From Trichococcus pasteurii (GTDB lineage Bacteria > Bacillota > Bacilli > Lactobacillales > Aerococcaceae): a stretch of 64,000 bases of DNA. Of this stretch, positions 1-11,168 are shown in pieces; position 1 is the first letter of the stretch, and each line of letters begins with the position of its first letter. The notes under the pieces were generated by a model. The model was not told the origin of the DNA and searched no databases. It was given only the letters and a program-made list of their open reading frames with translations. A program made the position numbers and the translations under genes. The DNA is taken from NCBI RefSeq assembly GCF_900112935.1, contig NZ_FONM01000003.1, forward strand, positions 1-64,000. The letters are read 5' to 3'.

Positions 1-200
1 CGATAGTCCAACTTATCAACTTTTTCGATCAAGGGCAGTTCATCGATCTTTAGCTTCTGGTAATTTAAATTGTCCGGAGCAGTTAACTGAGGCATGCGGG
101 AGTTTCGCGTCAACAGGAGTACTAACTTCATCAACGCAAGAATAATCATTCGTTGACGCTTGATAATATCAACTAAATAGGTTAATAATAGAGGTAGCAA
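1..200 (-). CDS. Possible 5' end of a CDS running off the window
   Basis: An uninterrupted minus-strand frame of about 66 codons runs from a TTG at 200 to the window edge. An AAAGGAAG-like ribosome-binding site lies about 8 nt upstream of that TTG. The N-terminal residues are hydrophobic and basic (LLPLLLTYLVDIIKRQR), later turning charged (KLKIDELPLIEKVDKLDY). I do not recognise the family; the tone is that of some transposase N-termini, but no catalytic motif is visible. An ATG overlapping the same site stops after 8 codons. The frame could be fortuitous. The remaining sequence up to 382 shows no other gene. Confidence 0.3.
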   Translation of the reverse strand, partial: MLPLLLTYLVDIIKRQRMIILALMKLVLLLTRNSRMPQLTAPDNLNYQKLKIDELPLIEKVDKLDY

Positions 201-382
201 CTTGTCATCTTCCTTTCTTTTGGGGAAATAGTGCGGTGTCGTTACCATCACTATTGACCAAAAATTGGGGGGTGGCAAGTTGTTTTTGTCGTTAACCCCG
301 TTAAATCAACGAAAAAATACAAAATTGAACGTCTGGCAGAGCTAAACTTTGACAGTACGGGAGGAAGAGTAGGGGGAACTTT

Positions 383-1474
383 ATGAAAAAGTCATTTCTA
401 AGAATTGCCAGCTACATTTCAATTGCCTTCATCATGCTGTACGCATATCTGATCGCGAAAGGATTCAGCGACTGGGGGAAGCTTTTGTCTTTTGATCCCC
501 TTCTCATTCCGATTCTTTCGGCAGGCTTGTTCCTATCCATCTACGTGCATATTTTTCTTCATGAAGCGGGACATTTTCTGTTCGGAAAACTGAGCGGTTA
601 TCGGCTGGTCAGTTTTCAAGTCAGACATTACAAATATAGCCAAACGGATCACAGCCTGCATCATATGCAGACTGCCTCGCCTGTGCTGGCGGGCCAATGC
701 TTGATGGCGCCACCGAAAGGGGACTATGCGGAATTGCCGTATCGCAGTTATCTGCTGGGGGGCGTTATGGCAAATGCTTTGACGGGAGCATCCTTGTACG
801 GATCGGCTTTTATGATGGAGCTGAAGCTGGGCTCCCTGTTCGTTTTGTTCAGTCTTGTGCCTGTCTGGATGGCTTTAGCGAATCTGCTTCCGAAGGCGCA
901 GAACGATGGGGCCTTGTTGATGGAAGCAAGCCGATCTTTGCACGCGCGCAAGCTTATGTTCCGACAATTGGAAATGGCAAAGCTCATCGAAGAAAAAGTG
1001 CCCTTTGCTGATTTGCCGGATGCCTATTTCGCAAGCTTAAAAGACCCGCATTATCAAAAAAGCTTCTTGGTCGATTACTTCTACATGGTCGCTTATGTCC
1101 GTGCTTTGGGGGACTTGGATTTTGAAGAAGCCGATAGCTTGCTGCTGGCATTTTCAGCCAATCGTCCAGTCGAAGAATCGGTCTATTGGCCGGTTTATGT
1201 GATGGAATCTTTGTTTTGCGATGCGTTGTTCGGAAGGATCGAAGCTGCAAAGGGAAAATTCGTCCAAATACAAGCCCATCCTTTGTTGAAAAGGTACTGG
1301 ATTGCAAACAGCAGAATCAGAGCGGCCTATGCGTTTTTCTGCCTTGCCGATATTGAAGAAACGAAGAAATTGCTGGGACAGGGACCGGCAGTTGCCCAGG
1401 ATTCCTCTCCGGAAACGGATGCCAACATCGAACTGCGCCTGTACCGTTGGCTGAAGAGTTATTTTGAAAACTAG
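383..1474 (+). CDS. Membrane-embedded M50-type zinc metalloprotease-like protein
   Basis: A 363-aa protein with hydrophobic segments near residues 8-25 and 40-60, followed at once by HEAGH (residues 60-64), the zinc-binding HExxH of site-2-protease (peptidase M50) proteins. Further hydrophobic stretches lie near residues 120-170. The C-terminal 180 residues look soluble and helical, possibly TPR-like. M50 enzymes cleave substrates within or next to the membrane; the substrate here is unknown, and the classical second zinc ligand motif (NxxPxxxxDG) appears as NLLPKAQNDG near 167-176. The ribosome-binding site is AGGGGGA just before the ATG. It lies 30 bp upstream of the cysteine desulfurase gene and may be co-transcribed with it. 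Confidence 0.75.
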   Translation: MKKSFLRIASYISIAFIMLYAYLIAKGFSDWGKLLSFDPLLIPILSAGLFLSIYVHIFLHEAGHFLFGKLSGYRLVSFQVRHYKYSQTDHSLHHMQTASPVLAGQCLMAPPKGDYAELPYRSYLLGGVMANALTGASLYGSAFMMELKLGSLFVLFSLVPVWMALANLLPKAQNDGALLMEASRSLHARKLMFRQLEMAKLIEEKVPFADLPDAYFASLKDPHYQKSFLVDYFYMVAYVRALGDLDFEEADSLLLAFSANRPVEESVYWPVYVMESLFCDALFGRIEAAKGKFVQIQAHPLLKRYWIANSRIRAAYAFFCLADIEETKKLLGQGPAVAQDSSPETDANIELRLYRWLKSYFEN

Positions 1475-1504
1475 AAAGACAAGTGAAAGAAAGAAGGTAA
1501 CAAA

Positions 1505-2647
1505 TTGATCTATTTCGACCATGCCGCTACCACGCCGGTGCGCCCTGAAGTTGTGGCAGTCATTCAGGAATCGCTTATCGAAGATTACGGGAATCCTTCC
1601 AGCACCTATGCGCTTGGAAGACGAACAAGACAGCATATCGACCAAGCACGCAGAATTTTTGCGTCATCCGTCAAGGCGGATCCGGCTGACATCATCATCA
1701 CAAGCTGCGGTACTGAATCAAACAATACCGCAATCATACCGACTGCGTTGGCTTTGGAAGGGAAAGGCAAACATCTGATCACTTCTGCAACGGAACACCA
1801 CGCAGTCCTGCATCCGATGCATTATCTGGAAGAGCTAGGCTTTGAGGTGACGTATCTGTCTGTTGACGATACCGGGAGAGTAACTTTGCAATCCGTGATG
1901 GATGCGGTTCGCGAGGATACAATCCTGGTCTCATTGATGTATGCAAACAACGAGGTGGGCAGCATCAATCCGATTGCCGAAATCGGTTCATTTTTAGCGG
2001 AGAAGAACATCCTCTTCCACACGGATGCGGTTCAGGCATTTGGCAGCGAGACAATTGATGTTAGGCAACAGCACATCGATCTGTTGTCCGTTTCCGCGCA
2101 TAAAATCAACGGACCTAAAGGTATCGGATTTTTATACCGCAAAAATAGCCTACATCTGCCTAATTTCATCCATGGCGGCAGTCAGGAAAACGACCACCGT
2201 GGCGGTACGGAAAATACGCCTTATATCAGGGGATTTGCCAAGGCCATCGCTCTGATGGAAATCGAAAGGGAAGAGAGCAACCGCAAAAAACGTGGACTGG
2301 GTAATTATTTTCTGAGCGAATTAGAAAAGAGCGGAGTCCCATTTGAATGCAATGGCGTTTATCCTGAAGGGGTTCCCCATATTCTGAACCTTTGGCTGCC
2401 GGGTATGAGATCCGACAAAATGCTGATCCAGTGCGATCTAAAAGGAATCATGCTGGCAGCAGGATCGGCCTGTACAGCCGGCAGCCTTGAACCGAGTCAC
2501 GTTCTGGAAGCCATGTACGGAAAAGGGAACCCTCGTGCAACGGAATCCCTGCGCATTTCGTTCGGACCGGATAATACAACTGATGAGGCAGACACATTGA
2601 TTTCCTTGCTGAAAAGTATCCACAATAAGCAATACAAGAATGGCTGA
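1505..2647 (+). CDS. Cysteine desulfurase (NifS/IscS family)
   Basis: A 380-aa PLP-dependent class V aminotransferase-fold enzyme that takes sulfur from L-cysteine as an enzyme persulfide, giving alanine. It starts with TTG (MIYFDHAATTP, the usual N-terminus). The PLP-binding lysine is in SAHKINGPKG (about K200) and the persulfide cysteine in AAGSACTAGS (about C323). In many lactobacilli this gene sits with a DUF1831 gene and mnmA and supplies sulfur for 2-thiouridine in tRNA. Here DUF1831 follows after 53 bp and mnmA is 4.6 kb downstream, separated by unrelated genes, so that role is plausible but inferred. The upstream ribosome-binding site is AAGAAGG. Confidence 0.92.
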   Translation: MIYFDHAATTPVRPEVVAVIQESLIEDYGNPSSTYALGRRTRQHIDQARRIFASSVKADPADIIITSCGTESNNTAIIPTALALEGKGKHLITSATEHHAVLHPMHYLEELGFEVTYLSVDDTGRVTLQSVMDAVREDTILVSLMYANNEVGSINPIAEIGSFLAEKNILFHTDAVQAFGSETIDVRQQHIDLLSVSAHKINGPKGIGFLYRKNSLHLPNFIHGGSQENDHRGGTENTPYIRGFAKAIALMEIEREESNRKKRGLGNYFLSELEKSGVPFECNGVYPEGVPHILNLWLPGMRSDKMLIQCDLKGIMLAAGSACTAGSLEPSHVLEAMYGKGNPRATESLRISFGPDNTTDEADTLISLLKSIHNKQYKNG

Positions 2648-2700
2648 ACAAAGAAAAAAGTATGTTATGATAGAGAAAACGTTATCTTGGAGGACTGCAA

Positions 2701-3048
2701 ATGGCATTCGAAAATAATGTATCTTTAAAGGGATCAGGCAAAACTTTCCAAATGAATGAACAAGTGAAGCGCTACACTTTGCGCGACAATGGCTTTGAAG
2801 AAACCAAAAACGGCAATTTTCAAATGGTCCGCGATTTGGACAACAGCGTGCTGCATAAGCAAGGGATCAAAGTGAAGATTGTCGTCGCTTCCGATCTGAA
2901 AACTTTGAAAGTTTCCACAACGACGAGCAACGGATTGAAGATGGTGGATGTTTATGGCAAAGCAACCATGGCGGCTGCGAAAGAGCAGTTGGAATATATA
3001 TTGGACAGTCTGGTCGAAAATGGCGTCCTGGCTGAAGTGACTGAATGA
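2701..3048 (+). CDS. DUF1831 family protein
   Basis: A 115-aa soluble protein matching the DUF1831 pattern of lactobacilli, with the characteristic FQMNEQVKRYTLRDNGF near the N-terminus. The function is unknown. The gene is typically adjacent to the cysteine desulfurase, as here, which suggests an accessory role in sulfur transfer. The ribosome-binding site is GGAGGA 7 nt before the ATG. A rho-independent terminator follows at 3083-3121, closing the unit. Confidence 0.85.
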   Translation: MAFENNVSLKGSGKTFQMNEQVKRYTLRDNGFEETKNGNFQMVRDLDNSVLHKQGIKVKIVVASDLKTLKVSTTTSNGLKMVDVYGKATMAAAKEQLEYILDSLVENGVLAEVTE

Positions 3049-3082
3049 CCAGACTCTTTTAAGAGTCCGATAATGGCTAAGG

Positions 3083-3121
3083 ACCGGTTCTGTAAGAGCA
3101 ATTCTTACGACCGGTTTTTTT
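3083..3121 (+). terminator. Rho-independent terminator after DUF1831 gene
   Basis: Inverted repeat ACCGGT-CTGTAAGA / TCTTAC-ACCGGT with a short loop, followed by a run of seven T. Confidence 0.8.
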
Positions 3122-3226
3122 GCAACAAAATTAAAAATGAAACCCGTTTGGATCCATGTGCACCAAAAAAACACGATACACACTATAAGTACATTAATAT
3201 AATTATATAAACCGCTATTTTTTTCA

Positions 3227-3254
3227 TTCCATTTCCTATGAAATATGATATACT
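3227..3254 (+). promoter_or_regulatory. Likely promoter of the FNT channel gene
   Basis: A good -10 hexamer TATACT (3249-3254) is preceded at 16 bp by a weak -35 TTCCAT (3227-3232). It overlaps an in-frame ATG at 3245, one argument for placing the translation start of the channel gene further downstream. Confidence 0.4.
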
Positions 3255-3292
3255 TATTCAGAATCGCACAAACAATTCGGGAGATGAAGAAA

Positions 3293-4096
3293 GTGGAACA
3301 AAAATATCAAGGCGCAGCCATGACCACAGTTGATAAAAGCGCCCTCAAGAAGTCACATTTATTTGAGACTTCACAAGTAAAATATTTCATCAGATGTATG
3401 CTTGCCGGTATGTTTTTGACGTTGGGTACATCAATCGCTGTGATGGTCGCTGAAAAAGCAGAACACATGCTGCCCGGTAGCGGGAAATTTTTCTACTCAT
3501 TCATGTTTGCATGGTCTTTGGTCATGATCAATTACATGAACACAGAATTGGGTACATCCAACATGATGTACATGACAGCAGCCATTTACCGCAAGGTGTT
3601 GGCGCCAAAAAGAGCTTTAGCAATTTTATTCGCTTGTATCCTATTCAACCTTATCGGTGGCACAATCGCATCATTCATCATGTCATTCACAAATATTTTC
3701 CAAGATTTACCGGCTGAGCACTTCCTCTTCCATGCAGTTGAAGGCAAGTTGCTCAAAACGCCTATCCAGATGGTAGCCGAGGGTATTTTCGCAAACGTCA
3801 TCGTAAATACGACTGTATTTGTGAGCGCCCATATGAAGGATGACGCCGGCAAACTTTTCTCGACCATCTTCATCATCTTCATCTTTGCATTTTTAGGCTT
3901 TGAGCACGTTATCGCCAACTTCTCTTCCTTCAGCCTTGCGTTTTTCGCGTTCGGCGGCGCTTTGCCAGGGATGACGGTCGGCAGCGTTCTGACGAACTGG
4001 TTCTTCGCTATGATCGGAAATTACATCGGCGGCGGATTGATCATCGGGTTGCTTTACGCATGGATGAACAAAGATTCCGAAGTATACGTAGACTAA
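3293..4096 (+). CDS. Formate/nitrite transporter (FNT) family channel
   Basis: A 267-aa integral membrane protein with six hydrophobic segments. FNT landmarks are visible: MYMTAAIYRKVL after TM2, an LGFEHVIAN motif in the second half, and a buried DDAGKLF turn before it. FNT pentamers conduct formate, nitrite, hydrosulfide or lactate; the substrate cannot be read from sequence. I chose GTG at 3293 because CGGGAG sits about 8 nt upstream; the in-frame ATG at 3245 lies within the likely -10 region, and the ATG at 3284 overlaps the ribosome-binding site. The gene is a single-gene unit ending at a strong terminator. Confidence 0.82.
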   Translation: MEQKYQGAAMTTVDKSALKKSHLFETSQVKYFIRCMLAGMFLTLGTSIAVMVAEKAEHMLPGSGKFFYSFMFAWSLVMINYMNTELGTSNMMYMTAAIYRKVLAPKRALAILFACILFNLIGGTIASFIMSFTNIFQDLPAEHFLFHAVEGKLLKTPIQMVAEGIFANVIVNTTVFVSAHMKDDAGKLFSTIFIIFIFAFLGFEHVIANFSSFSLAFFAFGGALPGMTVGSVLTNWFFAMIGNYIGGGLIIGLLYAWMNKDSEVYVD

Positions 4097-4110
4097 GCTT
4101 CACAACTGAA

Positions 4111-4150
4111 AACGAGAAGGGTCCTGATGCCGGATCCTTCTCGTTTTTTT
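4111..4150 (+). terminator. Terminator after FNT gene
   Basis: Inverted repeat AACGAGAAGG-GTCC / GGA-TCCTTCTCGTT with a 7-nt loop and a T tract. The following 200 bp up to xpt contain a small hairpin (4301-4322) but no purine-riboswitch core that I can recognise. Confidence 0.85.
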
Positions 4151-4326
4151 CTGCGGATAAAAAACGGACCGAAAGAAGATTTGTTCGTTTTTCCGGGCGG
4201 ATGCTTGCCCCAACCGGCGAGAACGCTTACGGATGGTTGACAAAAACGAAGATTATCTGTATTGTTTTACTGTTATTTGTAAACGGAAATAAGTCATGCT
4301 AGCCGACTGTCGCAAGCGGCTGATAG

Positions 4327-4935
<609 letters not shown>

Positions 4936-4944
4936 CAAGTCCGG

Positions 4945-4970
4945 AAGACAGACACGCTCTGTCTTTTTTT
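4945..4970 (+). terminator. Terminator after xpt
   Basis: AAGACAGA / TCTGTCTT stem, CACGC loop, followed by a seven-T tract. Confidence 0.85.
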
Positions 4971-5085
4971 GTTCCTCAGGATCTTTCAATCAAGCTTCAA
5001 TATCTCCACAAAGCGTTTTGGAATTGTGGTAAAATGTTAAATATACATGAGATTATGAGCATTATCTTAATGAGGAGGTTCAACA

Positions 5086-6378
5086 ATGAGAATTGAAACA
5101 CAATGTTTACACGAAGGGTATCACCCAGGGAACGGTGAGCCAAGCGCTCTGCCGATTTACCAAAGCACGACATTCAGATATGACTCCACTGAGCATATCG
5201 GGAAATTATTTGATTTGACGGCTGCTGGACACATGTATTCGCGCATCTCAAATCCTACTGTTGCAGCTGTGGAAGAGAAAATTGCGGCGATGGAGGGTGG
5301 AGTAGGGGCTTTGTGCACAACTTCCGGACAGGCAGCCACTATGATCAGCTTGATGAACATCCTGAAGGAAGGCGATCATTTCATCAGCACCGCCTCCATT
5401 TATGGCGGAACCATCAATCTGTTTGCCGTAACCTTGAAGCGTTTCGGGATCGAATGCACCTTTGTCGATCAAGAACTGCCCGAGGAAGAAATCCAAAAAA
5501 TGTTCAAACCTAACACAAAAGCAGTATTCGGCGAAACCATCGCAAATCCAGCATTATCCGTTCTGGATATCGAAAAATGGGCAACGATTGCGCACAAAAA
5601 CAACGTGCCATTGATTGTGGACAACACGTTCCCGACGCCGTACCTCTGCAGACCGTTTGAGTTTGGAGCGGATATAGTGGTCCATTCCACTTCGAAATAC
5701 ATGGATGGCCACGCAGTGCAGATGGGCGGTGTCATTGTCGACAGCGGCAATTTTGATTGGAAAAACGGCAATTTCCCTGAATTCACCGAACCGGATGAGT
5801 CCTATCATGGCATCGTCTATACGGAAAGTTTTGAGAACGCTGCTTATATCACAAAAGCACGGGTACAAATGATGAGGGACATGGGGGCATACCCAACCGC
5901 CAACGCAGCCTTCTTGTTGAATCTGGGGCTTGAAACGCTCCCTGTAAGGATGGACAGACATTGCAGCAATGCCCTGAAAGTCGCTGAATATTTCAAACAG
6001 TCAGATAAAATCGAATTTGTGAATTATCCGGGCTTGGAGGGCGACAAGTACCACGAACTGGCAAATAAATATCTGCCGCTCGGAACTTGCGGCGTCATTT
6101 CGCTCTCGATCGAAGGAAGCCGGGAAAATGCCATCAAATTCATGGACAGTCTGAAATTGGCGTCCAATGAAGTGCATGTGGCCGACATCCGGACTTGCGT
6201 GCTCCATCCGGCAAGTTCGACCCACAGACAGCTGACCGACGAACAATTGGCAGCAGCAGGCATTACACCAGGTTTGATCCGCTTTTCGGTAGGACTTGAA
6301 AATGTGGATGATATCATCGAAGACATCGAGCAAGCTTTGGCACACTTGAATTTGGATGCAAAACCTTATACAGTCTGA
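5086..6378 (+). CDS. O-acetylhomoserine sulfhydrylase (Cys/Met metabolism PLP enzyme)
   Basis: A 430-aa enzyme of the MetY/CysD type that makes homocysteine from O-acetylhomoserine and sulfide. Typical features are the N-terminal ETQCLHEGYHP, QSTTFRYDS, YSRISNPTVAAVEEKIAAMEGG, and the PLP-lysine motif HSTSKYMDGH (K near residue 205). The length fits MetY (about 430) rather than cystathionine synthase or lyase (about 380). The ribosome-binding site GAGGAGG is 8 nt before the ATG. The leader is short and shows no SAM riboswitch or T-box. A hairpin-T terminator follows at 6400. The gene stands alone. Confidence 0.9.
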   Translation: MRIETQCLHEGYHPGNGEPSALPIYQSTTFRYDSTEHIGKLFDLTAAGHMYSRISNPTVAAVEEKIAAMEGGVGALCTTSGQAATMISLMNILKEGDHFISTASIYGGTINLFAVTLKRFGIECTFVDQELPEEEIQKMFKPNTKAVFGETIANPALSVLDIEKWATIAHKNNVPLIVDNTFPTPYLCRPFEFGADIVVHSTSKYMDGHAVQMGGVIVDSGNFDWKNGNFPEFTEPDESYHGIVYTESFENAAYITKARVQMMRDMGAYPTANAAFLLNLGLETLPVRMDRHCSNALKVAEYFKQSDKIEFVNYPGLEGDKYHELANKYLPLGTCGVISLSIEGSRENAIKFMDSLKLASNEVHVADIRTCVLHPASSTHRQLTDEQLAAAGITPGLIRFSVGLENVDDIIEDIEQALAHLNLDAKPYTV

Positions 6379-6399
6379 TTGAAAGTGCCCCTAACGATG

Positions 6400-6436
6400 A
6401 AGCAGAAATCCTTCCAAGGTTTTCTGCTTTGTTTTC
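6400..6436 (+). terminator. Terminator after the sulfhydrylase gene
   Basis: AAGCAGAAA / TTTCTGCTT stem enclosing a CCTTCCAAGG segment, followed by T-rich sequence. Confidence 0.7.
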
Positions 6437-6491
6437 TTTATTGCAAAAGATTTTTTCACTCATTCAATTTGAGAAGAACGGAAGTGACAGG

Positions 6492-8346
<1,855 letters not shown>

Positions 8347-8355
8347 ATAATAAGC

Positions 8356-8390
8356 GAGAGGTCGGTTTTTTCTCCGGCCTCTCTTTAATT
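8356..8390 (+). terminator. Terminator after mnmA
   Basis: GAGAGGTCGG / CCGGCCTCTC stem (one G-U) with a T-rich loop, then TTTAATTT. Confidence 0.75.
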
Positions 8391-8469
8391 TGGGCGGGAA
8401 TTGTGGTATCGTTCTTAAGGAATCTTGTTACAAGTCTGAATATTTTAAAAAAGGGAGGGGATCATCCGG

Positions 8470-10956
8470 ATGGATACAGAACAAGGCTTTATCGTTGGAG
8501 AAATCAAAGCGATTTTCTTTGAAAACGCGAGTAATTTCTACAAAGTCATGCTGATTTCAGTCAGTGAATCGAATCTCCCGCAAAAAAATGATGAAATTGT
8601 TGTGACGGGAAGCTTCGGGCAGATAACCGAAGATACAGCCTACCGCTTTTTCGGCGAAATCGTGGAGCATCCGCGATACGGCGTCCAATTCCAAGCCACT
8701 TCCTATCAGCAGGAAAAACCCACCTCCAAAAATGGGTTGATTGCATTCTTGTCGGGAGAACGGTTCCCGGGCATCGGCAAACGGACAGCCGAAAAGATCG
8801 TGGAGACTTTTGGCGAGGAGGCAGTCGACGTTATCCTCGATGACCCTGAGGCTCTGAAAAACATCAGCGGCATGACGCCCAAAAAAAGAGAAATGATGCG
8901 CGATGTCCTGATGCAGACGCAAGGAACCGAGAAGATCCTGATCGCTTTGGCGAACTATGGCTTCTCCAATAACCAGGCAGCGAATATCTTTCATTTTTAT
9001 CGGTCAGAAACACTGACCGTCCTGAACGAAAATCCATACCGCCTGCTTGAGGACATCGAAGGCATCGGTTTCAAGAAGTCCGATCAATTGGCGGAGGAGT
9101 TGAACTTCGCTCCGGACCACAGCAGCCGGCTGAAGGGTGGCTTGTTTGCGACATTGCAGGAACTTTGCCTGTCGAACGGGGATACGTATGTCGATGGGAC
9201 TGTCCTGCTTGAACGGACGATCCACCTGCTTGAGCAGAGCAGGCGCTTCATCATCGAGGATGCGCCTGTCATCGAAGCGTTGATGGAAATGGTGATGGAC
9301 ATGAAAGTGGTCGAGGATCACAGTCGTTTTGCCATTCCATCCCTTTATTTCGCTGAAGAAGGCATCGCATCATCGATCGACAGACTGCTGAAACGGAAAA
9401 CAAAAATTGCTTATCCAGGAGTGGATTTGGATCTGGAAATCGAGAATCTGCAATCAAACCTGCAGATCCGCTATGGGGCCTCCCAAATCGAAGCGATAAA
9501 AGCAGCTTTGCTTTCACCGTTCTTCATCCTGACAGGTGGCCCCGGTACCGGTAAAACGACTGTTCTGAAAGGGATCGTCCGCATGTTCTCCGAGTTGAAC
9601 GATCTGCCGGACGACCCGAACGACTATAAAGGCGGACTTTTCCCGATATTGCTTGCCGCTCCGACTGGCCGTGCCGCAAAACGGATGCAGGAAACGACAG
9701 GTTTGCCCGGAAGCACGATTCATCGCTTGCTGGGCTTGACGGGCCAGGAAAAGGAATCCGATGAGCTTTATACGCAAGAGCTGGAAGGCAAATTGTTGAT
9801 CATCGACGAAGTTTCGATGGTGGATACGTGGTTGATGCACAGGCTCCTGAAGTCCGTGCCGCCCGGTATGCAAGTGCTTTTTGTGGGTGATAAGGACCAA
9901 TTGCCATCGGTCGGTCCGGGCCAGGTGTTGTTCGATCTATTGAACTGCAAATCATTGCCGCAAGTCGAGCTGAACGAGATATTCAGGCAATCCGGCGATT
10001 CCTCGATCATCCCGTTGGCGCACGAAATCAAGAACGGTATCCTGCCCCGCGATTTCCGGAACAATCAAGCTGACCGCTCGTTTCTGCCTTGCCAAACGCA
10101 TCAGATCGAACCGGTGATCCGGCAAGTCGTCGAAAAGGCGAAATCAAAGGGTTTCACCGCGAAGGATATCCAGGTTCTGGCGCCGATGTACAAAGGCGCT
10201 GCCGGTATTGATGCCATCAATACGATGATGCAGGAAATCTTCAATCCGAAAGGGAACAAGAAAAGACGGGAAGTCGCTTTTTTTGATGTTGTCTATCGGG
10301 TAGGCGACAAAGTGCTCCAGTTGGTGAACCAGCCGGAAAATAACGTCTTCAACGGGGACATGGGAGAAATCACCGCCATCCAATTCGCAAAGGAAACGGA
10401 AGAGAAAGTCGATCAGATCACGATCCTGTTCGATACAGTCGAGGTCACCTACAATCGGAACAATTGGAACAAGTTTGTGTTGGCGTACTGCTGTTCCATC
10501 CATAAGTCCCAGGGAAGCGAATTTACGATGGTCATTCTGCCGATGGTGAAGCAGTACGGGCGGATGCTGCGGCGTAATCTGCTTTACACAGCCATCACCA
10601 GAAGCAAAAGCAAATTGATTTTGTGCGGGGATTACGAAGCTTTCGAAACGGCTGTTGTAAGCACGGGCGATATCCGGAAAACGATGCTGCATGAAAAACT
10701 GGAACGGAACCTAAACAATGACAAGGTCTTCACTGCGGAAGAACCTGCCGAGAGCAAGGAAAGGAAGGCACCCGACGCTGGGAATCAATCTGCTGAATCG
10801 ACTGCCGAATCCGCAAGCTTAAAAGCAGAAGATAAAAAAGCTCCAAAAATAGTACCCGTCTACCATTTGACCAGCGAACAGATTTCCGATGGGAGCATCG
10901 ATCCGATGGTCGGCATGGAAAATGTAACGCCGGAAATGTTCATGAATGAAAAATAA
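8470..10956 (+). CDS. recD2: RecD2-type ATP-dependent DNA helicase
   Basis: An 828-aa SF1B helicase of the stand-alone RecD2 (YrrC) type, moving 5'-3' on DNA and acting in repair and fork protection in RecBCD-less bacteria. The N-terminal OB/HhH half contains GERFPGIGKRTAEKIVE and EDIEGIGFKKSD. Walker A is GGPGTGKTT (about 355-363), Walker B LLIIDEVSMVD, motif III GDKDQLPSVGPG, and motif V/VI region HKSQGSEF and YTAITRSK. The C-terminal 70 residues (charged, E/A-rich) are not part of the helicase core. The ribosome-binding site is AGGGAGGGG. A terminator follows. Confidence 0.93.
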   Translation: MDTEQGFIVGEIKAIFFENASNFYKVMLISVSESNLPQKNDEIVVTGSFGQITEDTAYRFFGEIVEHPRYGVQFQATSYQQEKPTSKNGLIAFLSGERFPGIGKRTAEKIVETFGEEAVDVILDDPEALKNISGMTPKKREMMRDVLMQTQGTEKILIALANYGFSNNQAANIFHFYRSETLTVLNENPYRLLEDIEGIGFKKSDQLAEELNFAPDHSSRLKGGLFATLQELCLSNGDTYVDGTVLLERTIHLLEQSRRFIIEDAPVIEALMEMVMDMKVVEDHSRFAIPSLYFAEEGIASSIDRLLKRKTKIAYPGVDLDLEIENLQSNLQIRYGASQIEAIKAALLSPFFILTGGPGTGKTTVLKGIVRMFSELNDLPDDPNDYKGGLFPILLAAPTGRAAKRMQETTGLPGSTIHRLLGLTGQEKESDELYTQELEGKLLIIDEVSMVDTWLMHRLLKSVPPGMQVLFVGDKDQLPSVGPGQVLFDLLNCKSLPQVELNEIFRQSGDSSIIPLAHEIKNGILPRDFRNNQADRSFLPCQTHQIEPVIRQVVEKAKSKGFTAKDIQVLAPMYKGAAGIDAINTMMQEIFNPKGNKKRREVAFFDVVYRVGDKVLQLVNQPENNVFNGDMGEITAIQFAKETEEKVDQITILFDTVEVTYNRNNWNKFVLAYCCSIHKSQGSEFTMVILPMVKQYGRMLRRNLLYTAITRSKSKLILCGDYEAFETAVVSTGDIRKTMLHEKLERNLNNDKVFTAEEPAESKERKAPDAGNQSAESTAESASLKAEDKKAPKIVPVYHLTSEQISDGSIDPMVGMENVTPEMFMNEK

Positions 10957-10962
10957 TCCGGG

Positions 10963-11004
10963 AAAAGTCCGCAGGCAATGAAGAATGTGTCTGCGGACTT
11001 TTCT
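10963..11004 (+). terminator. Terminator after recD2
   Basis: Perfect 12-bp stem AAAAGTCCGCAG / CTGCGGACTTTT with a 16-nt loop. Confidence 0.75.
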
Positions 11005-11168
11005 GCTTCCAGAAAATCATTAAGCGCAGGGCGCTCCAATCAACGAAGCAGCCAAAGTCGGTCGATTCCGAAATAGAAATTAACTACTCGCCGCCTCAAT
11101 ATTCTGCTATACTGACAGTAAAGCAAGTTACTGGTTTTCCAATACAGCTACAAGAAGAGAGTGGTATA

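Noticed and set aside
4971-5085. Possible SAM riboswitch or T-box before the sulfhydrylase gene
   Set aside because: The leader is about 50 nt and has neither the S-box core nor a GGTGG-type T-box sequence.
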